Assembly: GCA_001772615.1 (NCBI GenBank)
Contig: MEUZ01000003.1
Coordinates: 369,633 to 433,632, forward strand
Length of the DNA stretch: 64,000 nt
Origin: a candidate division WWE3 bacterium RIFCSPHIGHO2_01_FULL_40_23
Lineage (GTDB): Bacteria; Patescibacteria; WWE3; UBA101185; 2-01-FULL-41-18
Direction of reading: 5' to 3'
Under the pieces are notes generated by a model. The model did no database searches, was not told the origin of the DNA, and saw only the letters and a program-made list of their open reading frames with translations. Below are positions 32,056 through 42,200 of the stretch, piece after piece (position 1 is the first letter of the stretch; the number at the start of each line of letters is the position of its first letter). The position numbers and the translations under genes were made by a program.

Positions 32056-33753
32056 GTGAAGGTAAGAATTCCAAAATTCATAGCTATATCCACAATCTTT
32101 CTGTTTCTGTCTACAAGCCTCGCTCACGCCTCGGGAGAAATCATTAAAAAATTTAACTCCGAAGTATCAATATATAAAAATGGTGTCGTAAATGTTAGAG
32201 AAACCATAGTTTATGATTTCTCCACCCTGCAAAGACACGGGATATTTAGAGACATTCCATACACTCTAAAAAATTCGGAAGGCAAAGAATTTGAAATGCC
32301 CATAACTGTTCTTTCAGTCAAAAACGAATACGGACAGGACTATAAATACACACAGTCCAGAACAGGCGGAAACGTCTCGTTAAAAATCGGAGATCCCAAT
32401 AAAACAATCACCGGTGCTCACACCTACGTTATTACTTACGAGGTAGAAGGGACCTTGGAGGAGTTTTCGGACCATGACGAGCTCTACTGGAACGTAACAG
32501 GGAATGAGTGGAAAGTCCCTATAGAAACTTCTTCCGTCAGGCTGTTGTTTCCATCCGACGTGCCCGTCTCAAATCTGAAAATCGCTTGTTTTACAGGGCC
32601 CTTTGGATCTAAAGAAGTAAACTGCTCTCAAGTTTACGACCTTCTGCCAAGCCTTTTTGTAACAACCACAAAATATCTTAATCCAAACGAAGGCTTTACG
32701 ATCGTTGCGGGCTTTGACAAAGGTTACATAACCGTAATACCTAAAAAAGAAGTAAGCAAACTCCCGGAATATTTAGTTCTTGCAGGACTGTTCATCTGGT
32801 ATTTCCTTCTTCCCTTATCGGTTATTCTCATGTATCTAAAATACGGGAGAGACCCAAAAATAAATACCGCAATACCGGCATTGTTTGAGCCGCCTCTTGA
32901 TGGCAAAAGAAGACTAACACCAGCCGAGTCGGGAACTATTGTGGACGAATCTGCGGACGACAAAGACATTACCGCAACAATCGTGGACCTTGCAATAAGA
33001 GGTTACCTGAAAATAACGGAAAAGGATCAGAAGTCTCTTGGAGGATTGCTCTCCTCAAAAGATTACATCCTTACCAGAGAGGAAACGTATAAAAACAAAG
33101 AAGGAGAAGTAAAACTGGAAAAACATGAGGAAGCCTTAATTAATTCTTTGTTCAAGGACGGGGATGAGGTATCAACAGCGGATCTTTTAGACTCATTCAG
33201 TAAAGATGCTCAAAATATTAAAGATAATTTATATAAAAACGCTATCTCAAACGGATTTTTTCCGCATAATCCTAAAACAGTAAGAGACATCTGGCTTATT
33301 GTCGGATTTTTGTCTTTATTTACAATTAACGTTCCTCTTGGAGTTGTATGCATTGTATTTTCAAGGGTCATGCCAAGAAAGACTCTTAAAGGAGCTAAAA
33401 GCAAAGTTGATATTTTAGGCCTTAAGAGGTTTGTTTCTTCCCAGGAAAGACAGCTTAAGTTTCAAGAGGAGAACTGGTATTTATTTGAAAAGCTTCTCCC
33501 TTATGCTATAGCCTTGGGTGTGGCAGATGTATGGGCAAAAAGGTTTGAAAAACTTGGGGAAATACCTCAAAGAACCTGGTATACAGGAAACTCAAGTTTT
33601 AATTCATATACTTTCGCTAATTCGTTAGGCTCTCTTGGAACTTCTGTAGCGAGAGCGGCCACACCGACAAGCTCTTCTTCAGGTTTCTCAAGCGGATTTT
33701 CTGGAGGATCTTCCGGCGGTGGAGGCGGAGGCGGTGGCGGTGGGTCATGGTAA
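32056..33753 (+). CDS. DUF2207 membrane protein
   Basis: 565 aa from a GTG start. Signal peptide (residues 1-25), an extracellular DUF2207 domain (VNVRETIVYDFSTLQRHGIFRDIPY, ITYEVEGTLEEFSDHDELYWNVTGNEW), a membrane helix near 235-255, a cytosolic helical region, a second pair of helices near 415-435 and a C-terminus of serine/glycine runs ending in ten Gly and SW. This architecture is the common YfmO/DUF2207 type of unknown role, often tied to surface or secretion functions. The Gly-rich end is typical. Confidence 0.88.
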   Translation: MKVRIPKFIAISTIFLFLSTSLAHASGEIIKKFNSEVSIYKNGVVNVRETIVYDFSTLQRHGIFRDIPYTLKNSEGKEFEMPITVLSVKNEYGQDYKYTQSRTGGNVSLKIGDPNKTITGAHTYVITYEVEGTLEEFSDHDELYWNVTGNEWKVPIETSSVRLLFPSDVPVSNLKIACFTGPFGSKEVNCSQVYDLLPSLFVTTTKYLNPNEGFTIVAGFDKGYITVIPKKEVSKLPEYLVLAGLFIWYFLLPLSVILMYLKYGRDPKINTAIPALFEPPLDGKRRLTPAESGTIVDESADDKDITATIVDLAIRGYLKITEKDQKSLGGLLSSKDYILTREETYKNKEGEVKLEKHEEALINSLFKDGDEVSTADLLDSFSKDAQNIKDNLYKNAISNGFFPHNPKTVRDIWLIVGFLSLFTINVPLGVVCIVFSRVMPRKTLKGAKSKVDILGLKRFVSSQERQLKFQEENWYLFEKLLPYAIALGVADVWAKRFEKLGEIPQRTWYTGNSSFNSYTFANSLGSLGTSVARAATPTSSSSGFSSGFSGGSSGGGGGGGGGGSW

Positions 33754-33782
33754 ATAACTAGAAATTACTGAAATTAATGTTC

Positions 33783-33904
33783 TGTCATCCTGAACTGACT
33801 TTATGTCATGCCGGACCTGATCCGGCATCTATAATCCTAGATTCCCGCTTTCGCGGGAATGACACTTGATTCGTGTTGGAGCTTAGACCCTGCTTTCGCA
33901 GGAA
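33783..33904. repeat. Tandem family A repeats
   Basis: Three related units follow: TGTCATCCTGAACTGACT, TTATGTCATGCCGG-ACCTGATCCGGCAT, and ATTCCCGC-TTTC-GCGGGAATGACA with a truncated CTGCTTTCGCAGGAA. Each forms a short hairpin. They fill the space between the DUF2207 gene and a convergent small gene. Confidence 0.7.
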
Positions 33905-33923
33905 CAGACCTAACAAACCACCA

Positions 33924-33957
33924 ACAAAAAAGGCCAGCTGTAATTACTCAACTGGCC
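33924..33957 (-). terminator. Intrinsic terminator of the Cys-rich gene
   Basis: On the minus strand GGCCAG (33957-33952) and CTGGCC (33937-33932) pair around the stop codon of the 98-aa gene, followed by TTTTTT. Confidence 0.7.
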
Positions 33958-34240
33958 CAAGGTTTCTACCGCAACCGGGACAAATCCAATTCCCATGCTT
34001 ATTTACAGGAAGGGAAAAGCAATCCAGTCCAGAGCACATCGGCCGCAACTTCCTCCTAACTTCAGCCGGGGCAAGCCTTATCCCTGCTGCAGGTGTTTCC
34101 ACAGCGAAAACCCTTTTCGCAGCTTTAGTTGGCACACGCATTCTGCTTTGGTGATGTTCACCCCGATCACAGTCAGTACAAAATTCGCCATTATCTGCGA
34201 CCTTGTTTCTGCAACCGCACGAACAAGCGCAAGTTGCCAT
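33944..34240 (-). CDS. Cysteine-rich zinc-ribbon-like protein, 98 aa
   Basis: Cysteines occur in four clusters: CACSCGC at residues 4-10, CTDC at about 21-24, CSGLDC at about 69-74 and CPGCG near 88-92. Two treble-clef or zinc-ribbon sites are likely, joined by a basic middle (VPTKAAKRVF, RRKLRPM). It could bind RNA, DNA or protein. AAGGAGAAAGATC precedes the ATG, and a TTGCTA-16-TATAAT promoter and terminator complete the unit. No family named. Confidence 0.7.
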   Translation of the reverse strand: MATCACSCGCRNKVADNGEFCTDCDRGEHHQSRMRVPTKAAKRVFAVETPAAGIRLAPAEVRRKLRPMCSGLDCFSLPVNKHGNWICPGCGRNLGPVE

Positions 34241-34330
34241 GATCTTTCTCCTTCCTTCGTATAGTATTTTTAAAATTATAAAACTCTTATCCGTTTTAGC
34301 AAGTCAATTCTAGATGCTATACTTTTGCGG

Positions 34331-35275
34331 ATGACAGAAAGATCAAGGCACATTGTTCAATCCCAAGAATGGGGCGAAATAAAGACAAAATATGGCACCA
34401 AGGCAGCCAAGGCCGGAAGTGTTCAATTCACAAAGCACAGGATCCCGTTCACCTCTTACTTTTACGGATATTCTCCCAAAGTAAACCCAAAAGAGATAAA
34501 CTTCAAAATCCTAGAGGAGATTTTGTTAAAAGAAAACGTTATCGCAATTAACTTTGACTGTCCGAATGTTACAACTGACGAAGAAGACTTTAAAGAAAAT
34601 GAAGACATTTTAAAAAAAGCCTGCACACCGTCAAAAAGAAACACTTTTTCAAAATATAACATCCTCTTTGACATCATCCCCACAGAAGACGTGCTTTTAT
34701 CAAACATGCACCCAAAAACAAGATACAACATAAAATACGCCGAAAAAAACGGCATTAAAGTACGGGAAGGAGGAGATAAAGATATAACTCTTTTTAATAA
34801 ACTTCAAAACGAAACAGCAAAAAGACAAAAATTTTATATACATCCCGACAGATATTACGGACTGATATGGGAAGTTTTATCAAAAAAAGGTATGGCAAAG
34901 CTTTTAGTTGCAGAGTATCAAGGAAAGCCAGTCTCATGCTGGATGCTTTTTCTGTATAAGGGCGTGCTTTATTACCCTTATGGAGCGTGGAGCGGTGAGC
35001 ATCAAAACCTCTTTCCAAATAACCTTTTGTGCTTTGAGGCTATAAAACAAGGCAAAAAGGAAGGATGCAAAACATTTGATATGTGGGGAGCGTCAAAAGA
35101 TCCCGAAAATAAAAATGATCCGTGGTATGGCTTCACTAAATTTAAACTTGGATTCGGCGGAAAGCATGTTGAATATATAAACTCGTACGACTTTGTTTTA
35201 AATCAACCCCTTTATCAAAGCTTCAATCTGATTAACGGTGTTAGGTGGGCTGTATTAAAGATGCTTAAAGGCTAA
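34331..35275 (+). CDS. FemX/FmhB-like peptidyl-aminoacyltransferase
   Basis: FemABX enzymes add amino acids to peptidoglycan stem peptides using aminoacyl-tRNA. 314 aa with two GNAT-like halves: HIVQSQEWGEIKTKYG at the start, then MHPKTRYNIKYAEKNGIKV, and the second half KGMAKLLVAEYQGKPVSCWMLFLYKGVLYYPYGAWS with FDMWGAS and FTKFKLGFGGKHVEY. These are the FemX marks. TATACT ends 7 nt before ATG 34331. A second copy follows at 35282, so the pair may make a two-residue bridge. Confidence 0.88.
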   Translation: MTERSRHIVQSQEWGEIKTKYGTKAAKAGSVQFTKHRIPFTSYFYGYSPKVNPKEINFKILEEILLKENVIAINFDCPNVTTDEEDFKENEDILKKACTPSKRNTFSKYNILFDIIPTEDVLLSNMHPKTRYNIKYAEKNGIKVREGGDKDITLFNKLQNETAKRQKFYIHPDRYYGLIWEVLSKKGMAKLLVAEYQGKPVSCWMLFLYKGVLYYPYGAWSGEHQNLFPNNLLCFEAIKQGKKEGCKTFDMWGASKDPENKNDPWYGFTKFKLGFGGKHVEYINSYDFVLNQPLYQSFNLINGVRWAVLKMLKG

Positions 35276-35281
35276 GCGAAA

Positions 35282-36175
35282 ATGAAGGATATAAGGCAGT
35301 CTGAAAACTGGGCCAAATATCTTTCGGGACTTGGATGGGAGTTTCAAAACATAAACGGAACTTTGATTTATCTAAAAAGGATAGGCCCATCTTCCGTAAC
35401 AAAGGTTCAAAGGCCTCAAAGTCTATCGGAGGGTAAGCTTAAAAAAATAGAGGACTCGGCCATTAAAAACAAAACCCTTTTTATTAAAATAGAACCATTG
35501 GACTCCAAAGGTGAAAAAAATCTTAAGAAAGCAGGCTTTGAGAGAAGCTTTTTTCCTCTTTTAACCCCAAGCTCAATTTTTATTGACTTAACTAAAAGTA
35601 AGGAAGACTTATGGAAAAATCTCAAAAAAGACGCGAAATATTCAATCAGAAAAGCGCAAAAAATCAACTTAAAAACCGATTTCTATGTAAACCCCAATCT
35701 CCAAACTTGCGAAAAGTTTTTTAAAATCCTTTTTGAAACAGGGAAACAGAAAAAATTTTATGTCCAGCCCTTCTCCGATCTTAAGACTAAAATAAATTCC
35801 TTTAAGGACTTATCAATAGTCACCCTTACCAAAAAAGACACAGAAATATTATCAGGAAGCCTTATACTTGCCTTTGAAGGAAACGCCTTTTACACCCACG
35901 CCGCATCAAGTAATGAAGGACGAAAATTTGGTTCATCATACTTTGAATTGTGGAGCACAATATTACACCTAAAGAAAAAAGGTATTAAAACTTTTGATCT
36001 TGAGGGAATTGCAGACGAAAGATTTCCAAGCTTTACCAAAAACTGGATGGGCTTCTCCTTTTTTAAAAAGAAATTCGGCGGGGAAATAATAAAATTTCCG
36101 CCTCCTTATATTAAATATTACAACAAAATTCTAACAACACTTAGAAAATTAATGAGAGCCCCCCTGCCGCTATAA
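35282..36175 (+). CDS. Second FemX-like aminoacyltransferase
   Basis: 297 aa, related to the upstream gene in layout (QSENWAKYLSGLGWEF, DLWKNLKKDAKYSIRKAQKIN, ILSGSLILAFEGNAFYTHAASSNEGRKFGSSYFELW, FDLEGIADERFPSFTKNWMGFSFFKKKFGGEI) but well diverged. It starts 6 bp after the first gene, hence one operon. In organisms with branched peptidoglycan the sequential Fem proteins add successive residues; here the same is inferred. Basic, AT-rich reading. Confidence 0.85.
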   Translation: MKDIRQSENWAKYLSGLGWEFQNINGTLIYLKRIGPSSVTKVQRPQSLSEGKLKKIEDSAIKNKTLFIKIEPLDSKGEKNLKKAGFERSFFPLLTPSSIFIDLTKSKEDLWKNLKKDAKYSIRKAQKINLKTDFYVNPNLQTCEKFFKILFETGKQKKFYVQPFSDLKTKINSFKDLSIVTLTKKDTEILSGSLILAFEGNAFYTHAASSNEGRKFGSSYFELWSTILHLKKKGIKTFDLEGIADERFPSFTKNWMGFSFFKKKFGGEIIKFPPPYIKYYNKILTTLRKLMRAPLPL

Positions 36176-36252
36176 AAACATACGTTTTGACTATATCTAA
36201 GATAGCGATTATCATTTCCGCACTAACTCGCACTGAAAAAAGGAGAAAGAGA

Positions 36253-36462
36253 ATGGAAGTCTATCTTAGGCCGTTGAAGGATGCCGATGATCAGATCGTC
36301 GGCTACGCCCTGGTTGATGAGAATTTTTGGTACGTCACCAATGCGGGGGAATTCACACCAAAGAGGGAGAATGCCAAAGTCTTTCGGCCAGGCAGCCCGC
36401 TTACATTGGTGGTTAACTTTTGCAAGCCGTACAACCTGAAAGTACTCCTTAGCCCCAATTAA
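36253..36462 (+). CDS. Hypothetical protein, 69 aa
   Basis: ATG 36253 follows AAAGGAGAAAGAGA; promoter TTGACT-17-TATCAT lies upstream and a perfect terminator follows. The product has beta-strand character (VYLRPLKDADDQIVGYALVDENFWYVTNAG) and a basic middle (TPKRENAKVFRP). No family recognised. G+C is visibly higher than in the flanking FemX and DUF4153 genes. Confidence 0.7.
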   Translation: MEVYLRPLKDADDQIVGYALVDENFWYVTNAGEFTPKRENAKVFRPGSPLTLVVNFCKPYNLKVLLSPN

Positions 36463-36484
36463 GTACTGATCTTTAACCCCCATT

Positions 36485-36515
36485 ACCGCGGGACAAGAGC
36501 ACCCCGCGGTTTTTT
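36485..36515 (+). terminator. Intrinsic terminator after the 69-aa gene
   Basis: ACCGCGGG (36485-36492) and CCCGCGGT (36503-36510) make eight GC-rich pairs, followed by six T. Confidence 0.9.
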
Positions 36516-36611
36516 CTCGCCACTAAAAGGACCCTGTTATACAAACTTGCTCAAGTTTGCCACATTAACTCATTTGTTGCCGGGACAGATTTAGGTTACT
36601 ATCTGGTTGTA

Positions 36612-38408
36612 ATGACGGCAGATAGCACCCTTGTGCTTCTTGAAAAAACAGTTAGAAGGTTTCCTTTAACTCTAGCCTCTTCAACAGCATTCGTAATTTT
36701 AATGATTTACTTGATTGAGAAGCAATTTAATCCCAATGATGGCATCCTTAAATTGCTAATCATCTTGTCAATGGGAGTGCCGCTTTTTACCGCTCTTCAC
36801 CTTATTACAGAAGCAAAAGCAATTAAGAGAGTCCATAAAATCCTGCTGAATGGTCTTGGAGTGCTCGCCCTGGCAGTTTACTTTTTCTTGTACCTCCCAA
36901 AAAATATTGACCTGTTTACCGGAGGTCACATCAACAACATTGTCCTTCACCAGGTAGTTCTGTATCTCATTGCATTCTCATCACCATATTTAGTCAGAAA
37001 CAGTGAGGGCAACTTTAGAACCTACCTAAGGAAAATGGTTTTAAGGTTTGCCTTGAGCTTCATATTCTCCGCAATAGTTTACATGGGTATAACAGTGATA
37101 TTGAGTACTATAAACTATTTGTTTACCGTTAATATAAAGCCTGAACTTAACCTTCAATTATGGTTCGTAACGGCTAACTTTGTCGGTCTTTTCTACTTTC
37201 TTGCAGGTGTTCCCGCAAATTTTGATGATCTGGGGCAGGACCAGAAATGGCTGGATATTCTAAAAATTGCAACAGAATATATTCTCATACCTTTAAATTA
37301 TGCCTATCTGGTAATCTTGTATCTTTACCTTCTAAAAATCCTTATCACTCGAACTTGGCCTGAAGACGGTGTAAGTAATATTATTCTCGGGTATTCCATA
37401 TTTAGTATTTTCACCTGGGCTCTAGTACCAAACGGCGAGGATAAAATAAACTTAATCACGAAGTATTTTAAAAAACTGGTTTTTGCATCCCTCATACCTC
37501 TTGCCATAACTCTTCTTATTGCTATCGGTATAAGGATATCGGCTTATGGATATACCGAAAGACGGTACCTTCTTTTAATTCTTGGGATCTGGCTTCTTTT
37601 AAGTTCTGTGTATTTCGCATTAACAAAGACCCAATCGCTAAAATACATTTTCACGTCGTTAGTAATAATTGTGTTTGTATCCTCAATAGGTCCGCAAAGC
37701 GCGGTAAACGTGTCGCGAGTTAGCCAGCTGACAAGATTTAAGGACATTCTGGCAAAAAACGGGATGCTTATTGACGGTGTGGCTATCCCTCCCAAACAAG
37801 CAATCTCTGTACAAGATGCATACGAATTAAGATCAATAATCAGCTATCTCGGACACATTCATAACTTTTCAGGCATTGAAAACTCTTTTCCTAACATGCA
37901 GTTTGATAACTCAAACAAACTAGTATCGGAAAAGGAGACCTCCATACTAACTTTCTTAAACTTGCCCGATGCAAGACCTCATGAGCAATCGGATTATCTT
38001 TATCTGTCAACAAAAGACATTAATATTATGGATATTTCAGGGTATGACGTGATGCTCAAGATGTGCGGGGCATACCAGTTTGGAACCGTGTCATGCTCTT
38101 ATGAAGGAACTGACATAAAAGTATTAAGAACAAATGATGTAATTCAGATAGTCGCTGCAAATGAATCAATAAACTTTAATCTTAACGACATTGTCAAAAA
38201 TGCAAACCTTAACCCAAATAACTATAACTATGAGATAGATCCTAAAGACATGGATCTCGTTGAAGCCGGTTCAAATTATCGTGTAAAACTTTATATAACA
38301 TCACTATCGGGATACCTGACACCGGATGGAACCAGTATAAAAAGCGTGAACAGCGTGGACGGTTACGTACTCATTAAAAATCTTGCAGACAAACCCTTGC
38401 CAAATTAA
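36612..38408 (+). CDS. DUF4153-type polytopic membrane protein
   Basis: 598 aa with about 12 membrane helices in the first 370 residues (for example SSTAFVILMIYLIEK, VLALAVYFFLYLP, YILIPLNYAYLVILYLYLL, RRYLLLILGIWLLL) and a soluble C-terminal domain (370-598, with YEIDPKDMDLVEAGSNYRVKLYITSLSGYLTPDG). The N-terminal half follows the DUF4153 pattern. Function unknown. No Shine-Dalgarno; TACTAT ends about 10 nt before ATG. A coiled-coil gene follows after 24 bp. Confidence 0.8.
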   Translation: MTADSTLVLLEKTVRRFPLTLASSTAFVILMIYLIEKQFNPNDGILKLLIILSMGVPLFTALHLITEAKAIKRVHKILLNGLGVLALAVYFFLYLPKNIDLFTGGHINNIVLHQVVLYLIAFSSPYLVRNSEGNFRTYLRKMVLRFALSFIFSAIVYMGITVILSTINYLFTVNIKPELNLQLWFVTANFVGLFYFLAGVPANFDDLGQDQKWLDILKIATEYILIPLNYAYLVILYLYLLKILITRTWPEDGVSNIILGYSIFSIFTWALVPNGEDKINLITKYFKKLVFASLIPLAITLLIAIGIRISAYGYTERRYLLLILGIWLLLSSVYFALTKTQSLKYIFTSLVIIVFVSSIGPQSAVNVSRVSQLTRFKDILAKNGMLIDGVAIPPKQAISVQDAYELRSIISYLGHIHNFSGIENSFPNMQFDNSNKLVSEKETSILTFLNLPDARPHEQSDYLYLSTKDINIMDISGYDVMLKMCGAYQFGTVSCSYEGTDIKVLRTNDVIQIVAANESINFNLNDIVKNANLNPNNYNYEIDPKDMDLVEAGSNYRVKLYITSLSGYLTPDGTSIKSVNSVDGYVLIKNLADKPLPN

Positions 38409-38432
38409 ATCCATTGGTTAAACTTAGTTCTT

Positions 38433-38804
38433 ATGGAAAACGGATCAATACAAAAACGGATTGAAATCATTGAGACTTTGAGTAAAGAATTAAAATCGCT
38501 TAATGAAATGCTGAAAGAATCGCTTGAGAAAGATCCGACGTATATGAAAAGTGAAGAGGAGAAATCAAAAATCAGAGAGGAAGTAAAAGTTGCGAAGAAC
38601 AAAGCCGAGGAGAAAAGCGATGTTAAAAATATTCTTATGGAGATAAAAGAAAAAAGGGATGAAATTAAAGAGGCGAAAGAAACTCTTTCATTGGAGCTTG
38701 TTGAGTATTACAGGCAAAACAGTATATTAACGATAGAAGATGGGGAGGGAAGAGTAAGAGAAATGAAAATATCCGTAAGACTTTCAAACCCCAAACCACA
38801 ATGA
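38433..38804 (+). CDS. Coiled-coil hypothetical protein, 123 aa
   Basis: Almost the whole protein is a charged coiled coil (residues 5-90: IEIIETLSKELKSLNEMLKES, SKIREEVKVAKNKAEEK, ILMEIKEKRDEIKEAKETLS), then a short strand-rich end (YYRQNSILTIEDGEGRVREMKISVRL). No catalytic motif. TAAACT ends 8 nt before the ATG without an RBS, so a leaderless mRNA is likely, separate from the DUF4153 gene. Confidence 0.6.
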   Translation: MENGSIQKRIEIIETLSKELKSLNEMLKESLEKDPTYMKSEEEKSKIREEVKVAKNKAEEKSDVKNILMEIKEKRDEIKEAKETLSLELVEYYRQNSILTIEDGEGRVREMKISVRLSNPKPQ

Positions 38805-38882
38805 CATATCTAGAAATGCTTTTGAATTAATAGTGCGATATAATCCATTTTAGAACTTTGAGAGCATAAAAAAGGAGTGGAG

Positions 38883-39227
38883 ATGAAGACTTTGTTTCAG
38901 GCTATTGTAGTAGCCGCCATGCCACTGTTTTTCCTGATCATCGGAATTTTAACCGGCGTACTGACGAAACTTGAGCTAGAGATTATTCTTTACGCGGCTC
39001 TGGTAATTTTGCTGGTTGTGCTTTCCGGATACGGGTTCTTCACCCTGCTGGGAGCCTCGTGGGATAAAAGCAAAAACGGGGTAGTCTGCCTTTTTGCCAG
39101 CCTGTTCATTTCGGTGGCAGCAGTACACGTCCCAAACGGTACTGTGCTTCCGTTCATCACATACATGCTTTTCCTAACGGGTGTGGGGCTTGGGCACTTC
39201 GTCCCATTTCCGAAAGCAAAGAAGTAA
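38883..39227 (+). CDS. Small membrane protein, 114 aa
   Basis: Four hydrophobic segments (about 5-27, 31-55, 65-82 and 88-105) and a basic end (PKAKK). No family recognised. AAAAAGGAGTGGAG precedes ATG 38883; TATAAT lies about 40 nt upstream and a GC-rich terminator follows, so it is one more monocistronic SD-led orphan. Confidence 0.7.
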   Translation: MKTLFQAIVVAAMPLFFLIIGILTGVLTKLELEIILYAALVILLVVLSGYGFFTLLGASWDKSKNGVVCLFASLFISVAAVHVPNGTVLPFITYMLFLTGVGLGHFVPFPKAKK

Positions 39228-39232
39228 ACTTA

Positions 39233-39261
39233 CCCCCGTAACAAATTTGCGGGGGCTTTTT
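39233..39261 (+). terminator. Intrinsic terminator after the 114-aa gene
   Basis: CCCCCG (39233-39238) and CGGGGG (39250-39255) form the stem; CTTTTT follows. Confidence 0.8.
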
Positions 39262-42200
39262 ATACCTCAAGTTCAAGCTGACTGTCCTCACCACCGCCTT
39301 TTGGAATACCGTTTGGCCAGCAATGAGCCCTGTAATCACAATTCACGCAGGTTTTGTAATTTGTAGTTCTTTCAAACTTTAGCTCTCTGATTTTTTTCAT
39401 CACATCTTTGATAGTAAGCTTAAGCTCCTCCAGCTCCCCCAAGGATATATTAAAAGAGTGCCTAGAAAACTTTCCATTTTTATCAGGCTCCACAAAATCG
39501 AGCTCTGCGTCAGTCACCGTAAAGTTAAATGTCCGGTCTAAATCGGCAAGAAGTTTATAAAAAACAAGCTGTCTTTTATATCCGCCGTTTGAGTACTTAG
39601 TCTTGCCCTCAACGTCATTCCTTGACTTTGCCTTCCCCGTTTTATAATCAATAACCTTCACATACTTTCGCGAGACGTCAACATAATCAATCTTGTCAAC
39701 TTTCCCATTAAGAGGAATGTTATCAAGATAAACTTTGGAGTTCCCATACCCAAAAAACTTTTCGGTAAAAAGAGGCTTTTGAAACTCTTTGTTATAAGAA
39801 CCAAAATAAGCTTTCAGGATTAAACTTCCTTTTGCCCTCGTTTCCAAAAAATCTCTTTCCGTTAAAATCTCCTCGCTAATTGCTTTTTCAAACTCTGATA
39901 AAAGATACGGCAGGTCGGGAAGCTTTCCCGTATTTTTAAACTCCCTGAAAAATATCTCCAAAGCCTTGTGAACGGCGGTTCCAAGCGCAAGATACTTATC
40001 CTTGGCCCTCGGGGTCCTAAGTAGATTATTAAGTTTAAATTTATAAGGGCATTCAAGATATGTATTTAACGCCGTAACCGAAAGGCTGAAATTTTTAAGA
40101 ACGCTTTTTAAGAAATCTTTTTCTTCTATTGAAACATTTTCAGAAGTAACCGGCTTTAAAATGTCTTTTAAAATTTCTTTGACGGAAGATTCATACTTTG
40201 AAACTTCGATCTCCTCCGTTTTGTCTTTTGAAATCTCGGAAATAAACATTGATGGAACTGCTTCTCTTAAAGACCCTTCGGTAAAATATGAATCCGCGTA
40301 TGTAACAAAAAGCCCTTTTTTTGCTCTCGTCATTGCAACGTAAAAAAGTCTTCTTTCATCCTCATTCTTTTCTTTTGACGCATCCAACGTCCCGGCTTTG
40401 TCTTTAACGCCAAGAGAAGCCCCGACAAGGCCTTCCGGAAGTTTTATTAAATCCCTGACTTTATTATTACCCCACTTTCCGTCAAAGCATTTAACTAAAA
40501 AGACATACTCAAACTCAAGGCCCTTTGACCTGTGAGCCGTCGTTAACAAAACAGAGTTATTTCTGATATTTAAAGCCTCCTCATTTATGGGAATTCCGCT
40601 TTCCTTAAGAATTAAAACATCCTCCATAAATTTCTTAAGGTTAAGAGAATGATCGGCTGTATTTAGCTTTTTAATTTCGGCAAACAAAGAATTTAATCTG
40701 TTTAATTTTTCTATGGAATCTCGGGAAGAAATCACCCAGTTTAAAAATCCCGATTCCTCTAAAACTCTTTCAAAAAAAGCGGTGAAAGTAAGATTAGAGT
40801 CTAGACTTTGCCACTCATAAAGCTTATCCAGAAACTTTTCAAAATTTAGGGCATTTAAAACCCCTGAAGATTTCTTAAAATCGGGATGATTTATTGCTTC
40901 AACAAAATTTATTTTCTTCTCACTAGCAAAGCGGGAAAGCTTAAGGGTGTCAACATAATCAAAGTCCAAAAACTCGTAATTAAAAATGGTGAAAAGATCA
41001 AGGTCCTCCTCTTTGCTTCTGACTTTTAAAATCACGTCAAGAAGCTTTAGGAGTTTATTAATGTCATAATCCTCTAAAACATTTTCCCCGCCTATAAGAT
41101 TAAACGGAATTCCCATCCTCCCAAACATGTCCGAGAAGTCTTTTGAATCCGCATTGTTCCTATAAATTACCGCAATTTCAGAAGGCAAGACCCCATCTTC
41201 CACAAGTTTTTTGATTTGTGTAGAAACAAAAAAGCTCTCCGTAATTCCAGAAGAAAAATGCCCGAGCTCTATCCTCTTATCTTCATATGTAACCGCACTT
41301 TCCTGCCTTTTTTCAACGTTTAGAAAATCCGTTAATTTAAGCTCATTATTTTTTATTAAATCCTCCGACGCGCCAATAATAACTTTCTGGCTTCTGTAAT
41401 TTTCCTTAAGGGTAATTATTTTTGCCTTCGGATAATTTTTTGTGAAAAAGAGTATGTTATCTAGTGAAGCTCCCTGAAATCTGTATATGGACTGTGAGTC
41501 ATCGCCCACCACAAACACATTTGCTTCGTCACCCCAGTAGCTTGCAAGAAGATGGGCAACTTTGTTCTGCGGAGAGTTTGTGTCCTGATATTCATCAACA
41601 AGAAAATACAAATATCTTTCCTGATAATCCCTAAGAAGATTTGCGTCGTTATCAAATCTTTCGGTAACAAGATTAATCATGTCTTCAAAGTCATACCGGT
41701 TTTTCTCTTTCAATTTTTGTAAATATCTTGAGTAAACATCCAAAACCTCCGAGAGTTTTTCAAAGTTTTCGCTTTTTTCTATAAACTTCTCAAAATCTTT
41801 TTCCGAGATACCCTCCCTTTTCAAATCCTGTATTGTTCTAATCAAAGATCTTACATAGTAGTACCTGCCTCCAAACGGTCTAATATTTTTATAACCTCCC
41901 TCGTCAAGAATTTCCCTGAATATCTGAACCCTTTCAAGATCAGATAAAGGCTCAAGATCTTCCGAAAGGACAAACCTGTCGGGGTTACTTCTTAAAATGT
42001 CTGAACAGAAGGAATGAAAGGTATAAATGTTCACGTAATAAGCTTCCGAACCTATTATTGATAAAAGCCTTTCCCTCATGGCTTTAACACCGGAGTCGGT
42101 AAAGGTGAGAGCCAAAATTGCAGATGAGGGTGTATCGGTCTTTTTGAGAATGTTTGCAATTCTCATAGTGAGAACCTGCGTCTTTCCCGTTCCGGGTCCC

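Noticed and set aside
33859..34264. Three plus-strand frames opposite the Cys-rich gene
   Set aside because: They begin in family A repeats and cover the antisense of a gene with RBS, promoter and terminator.
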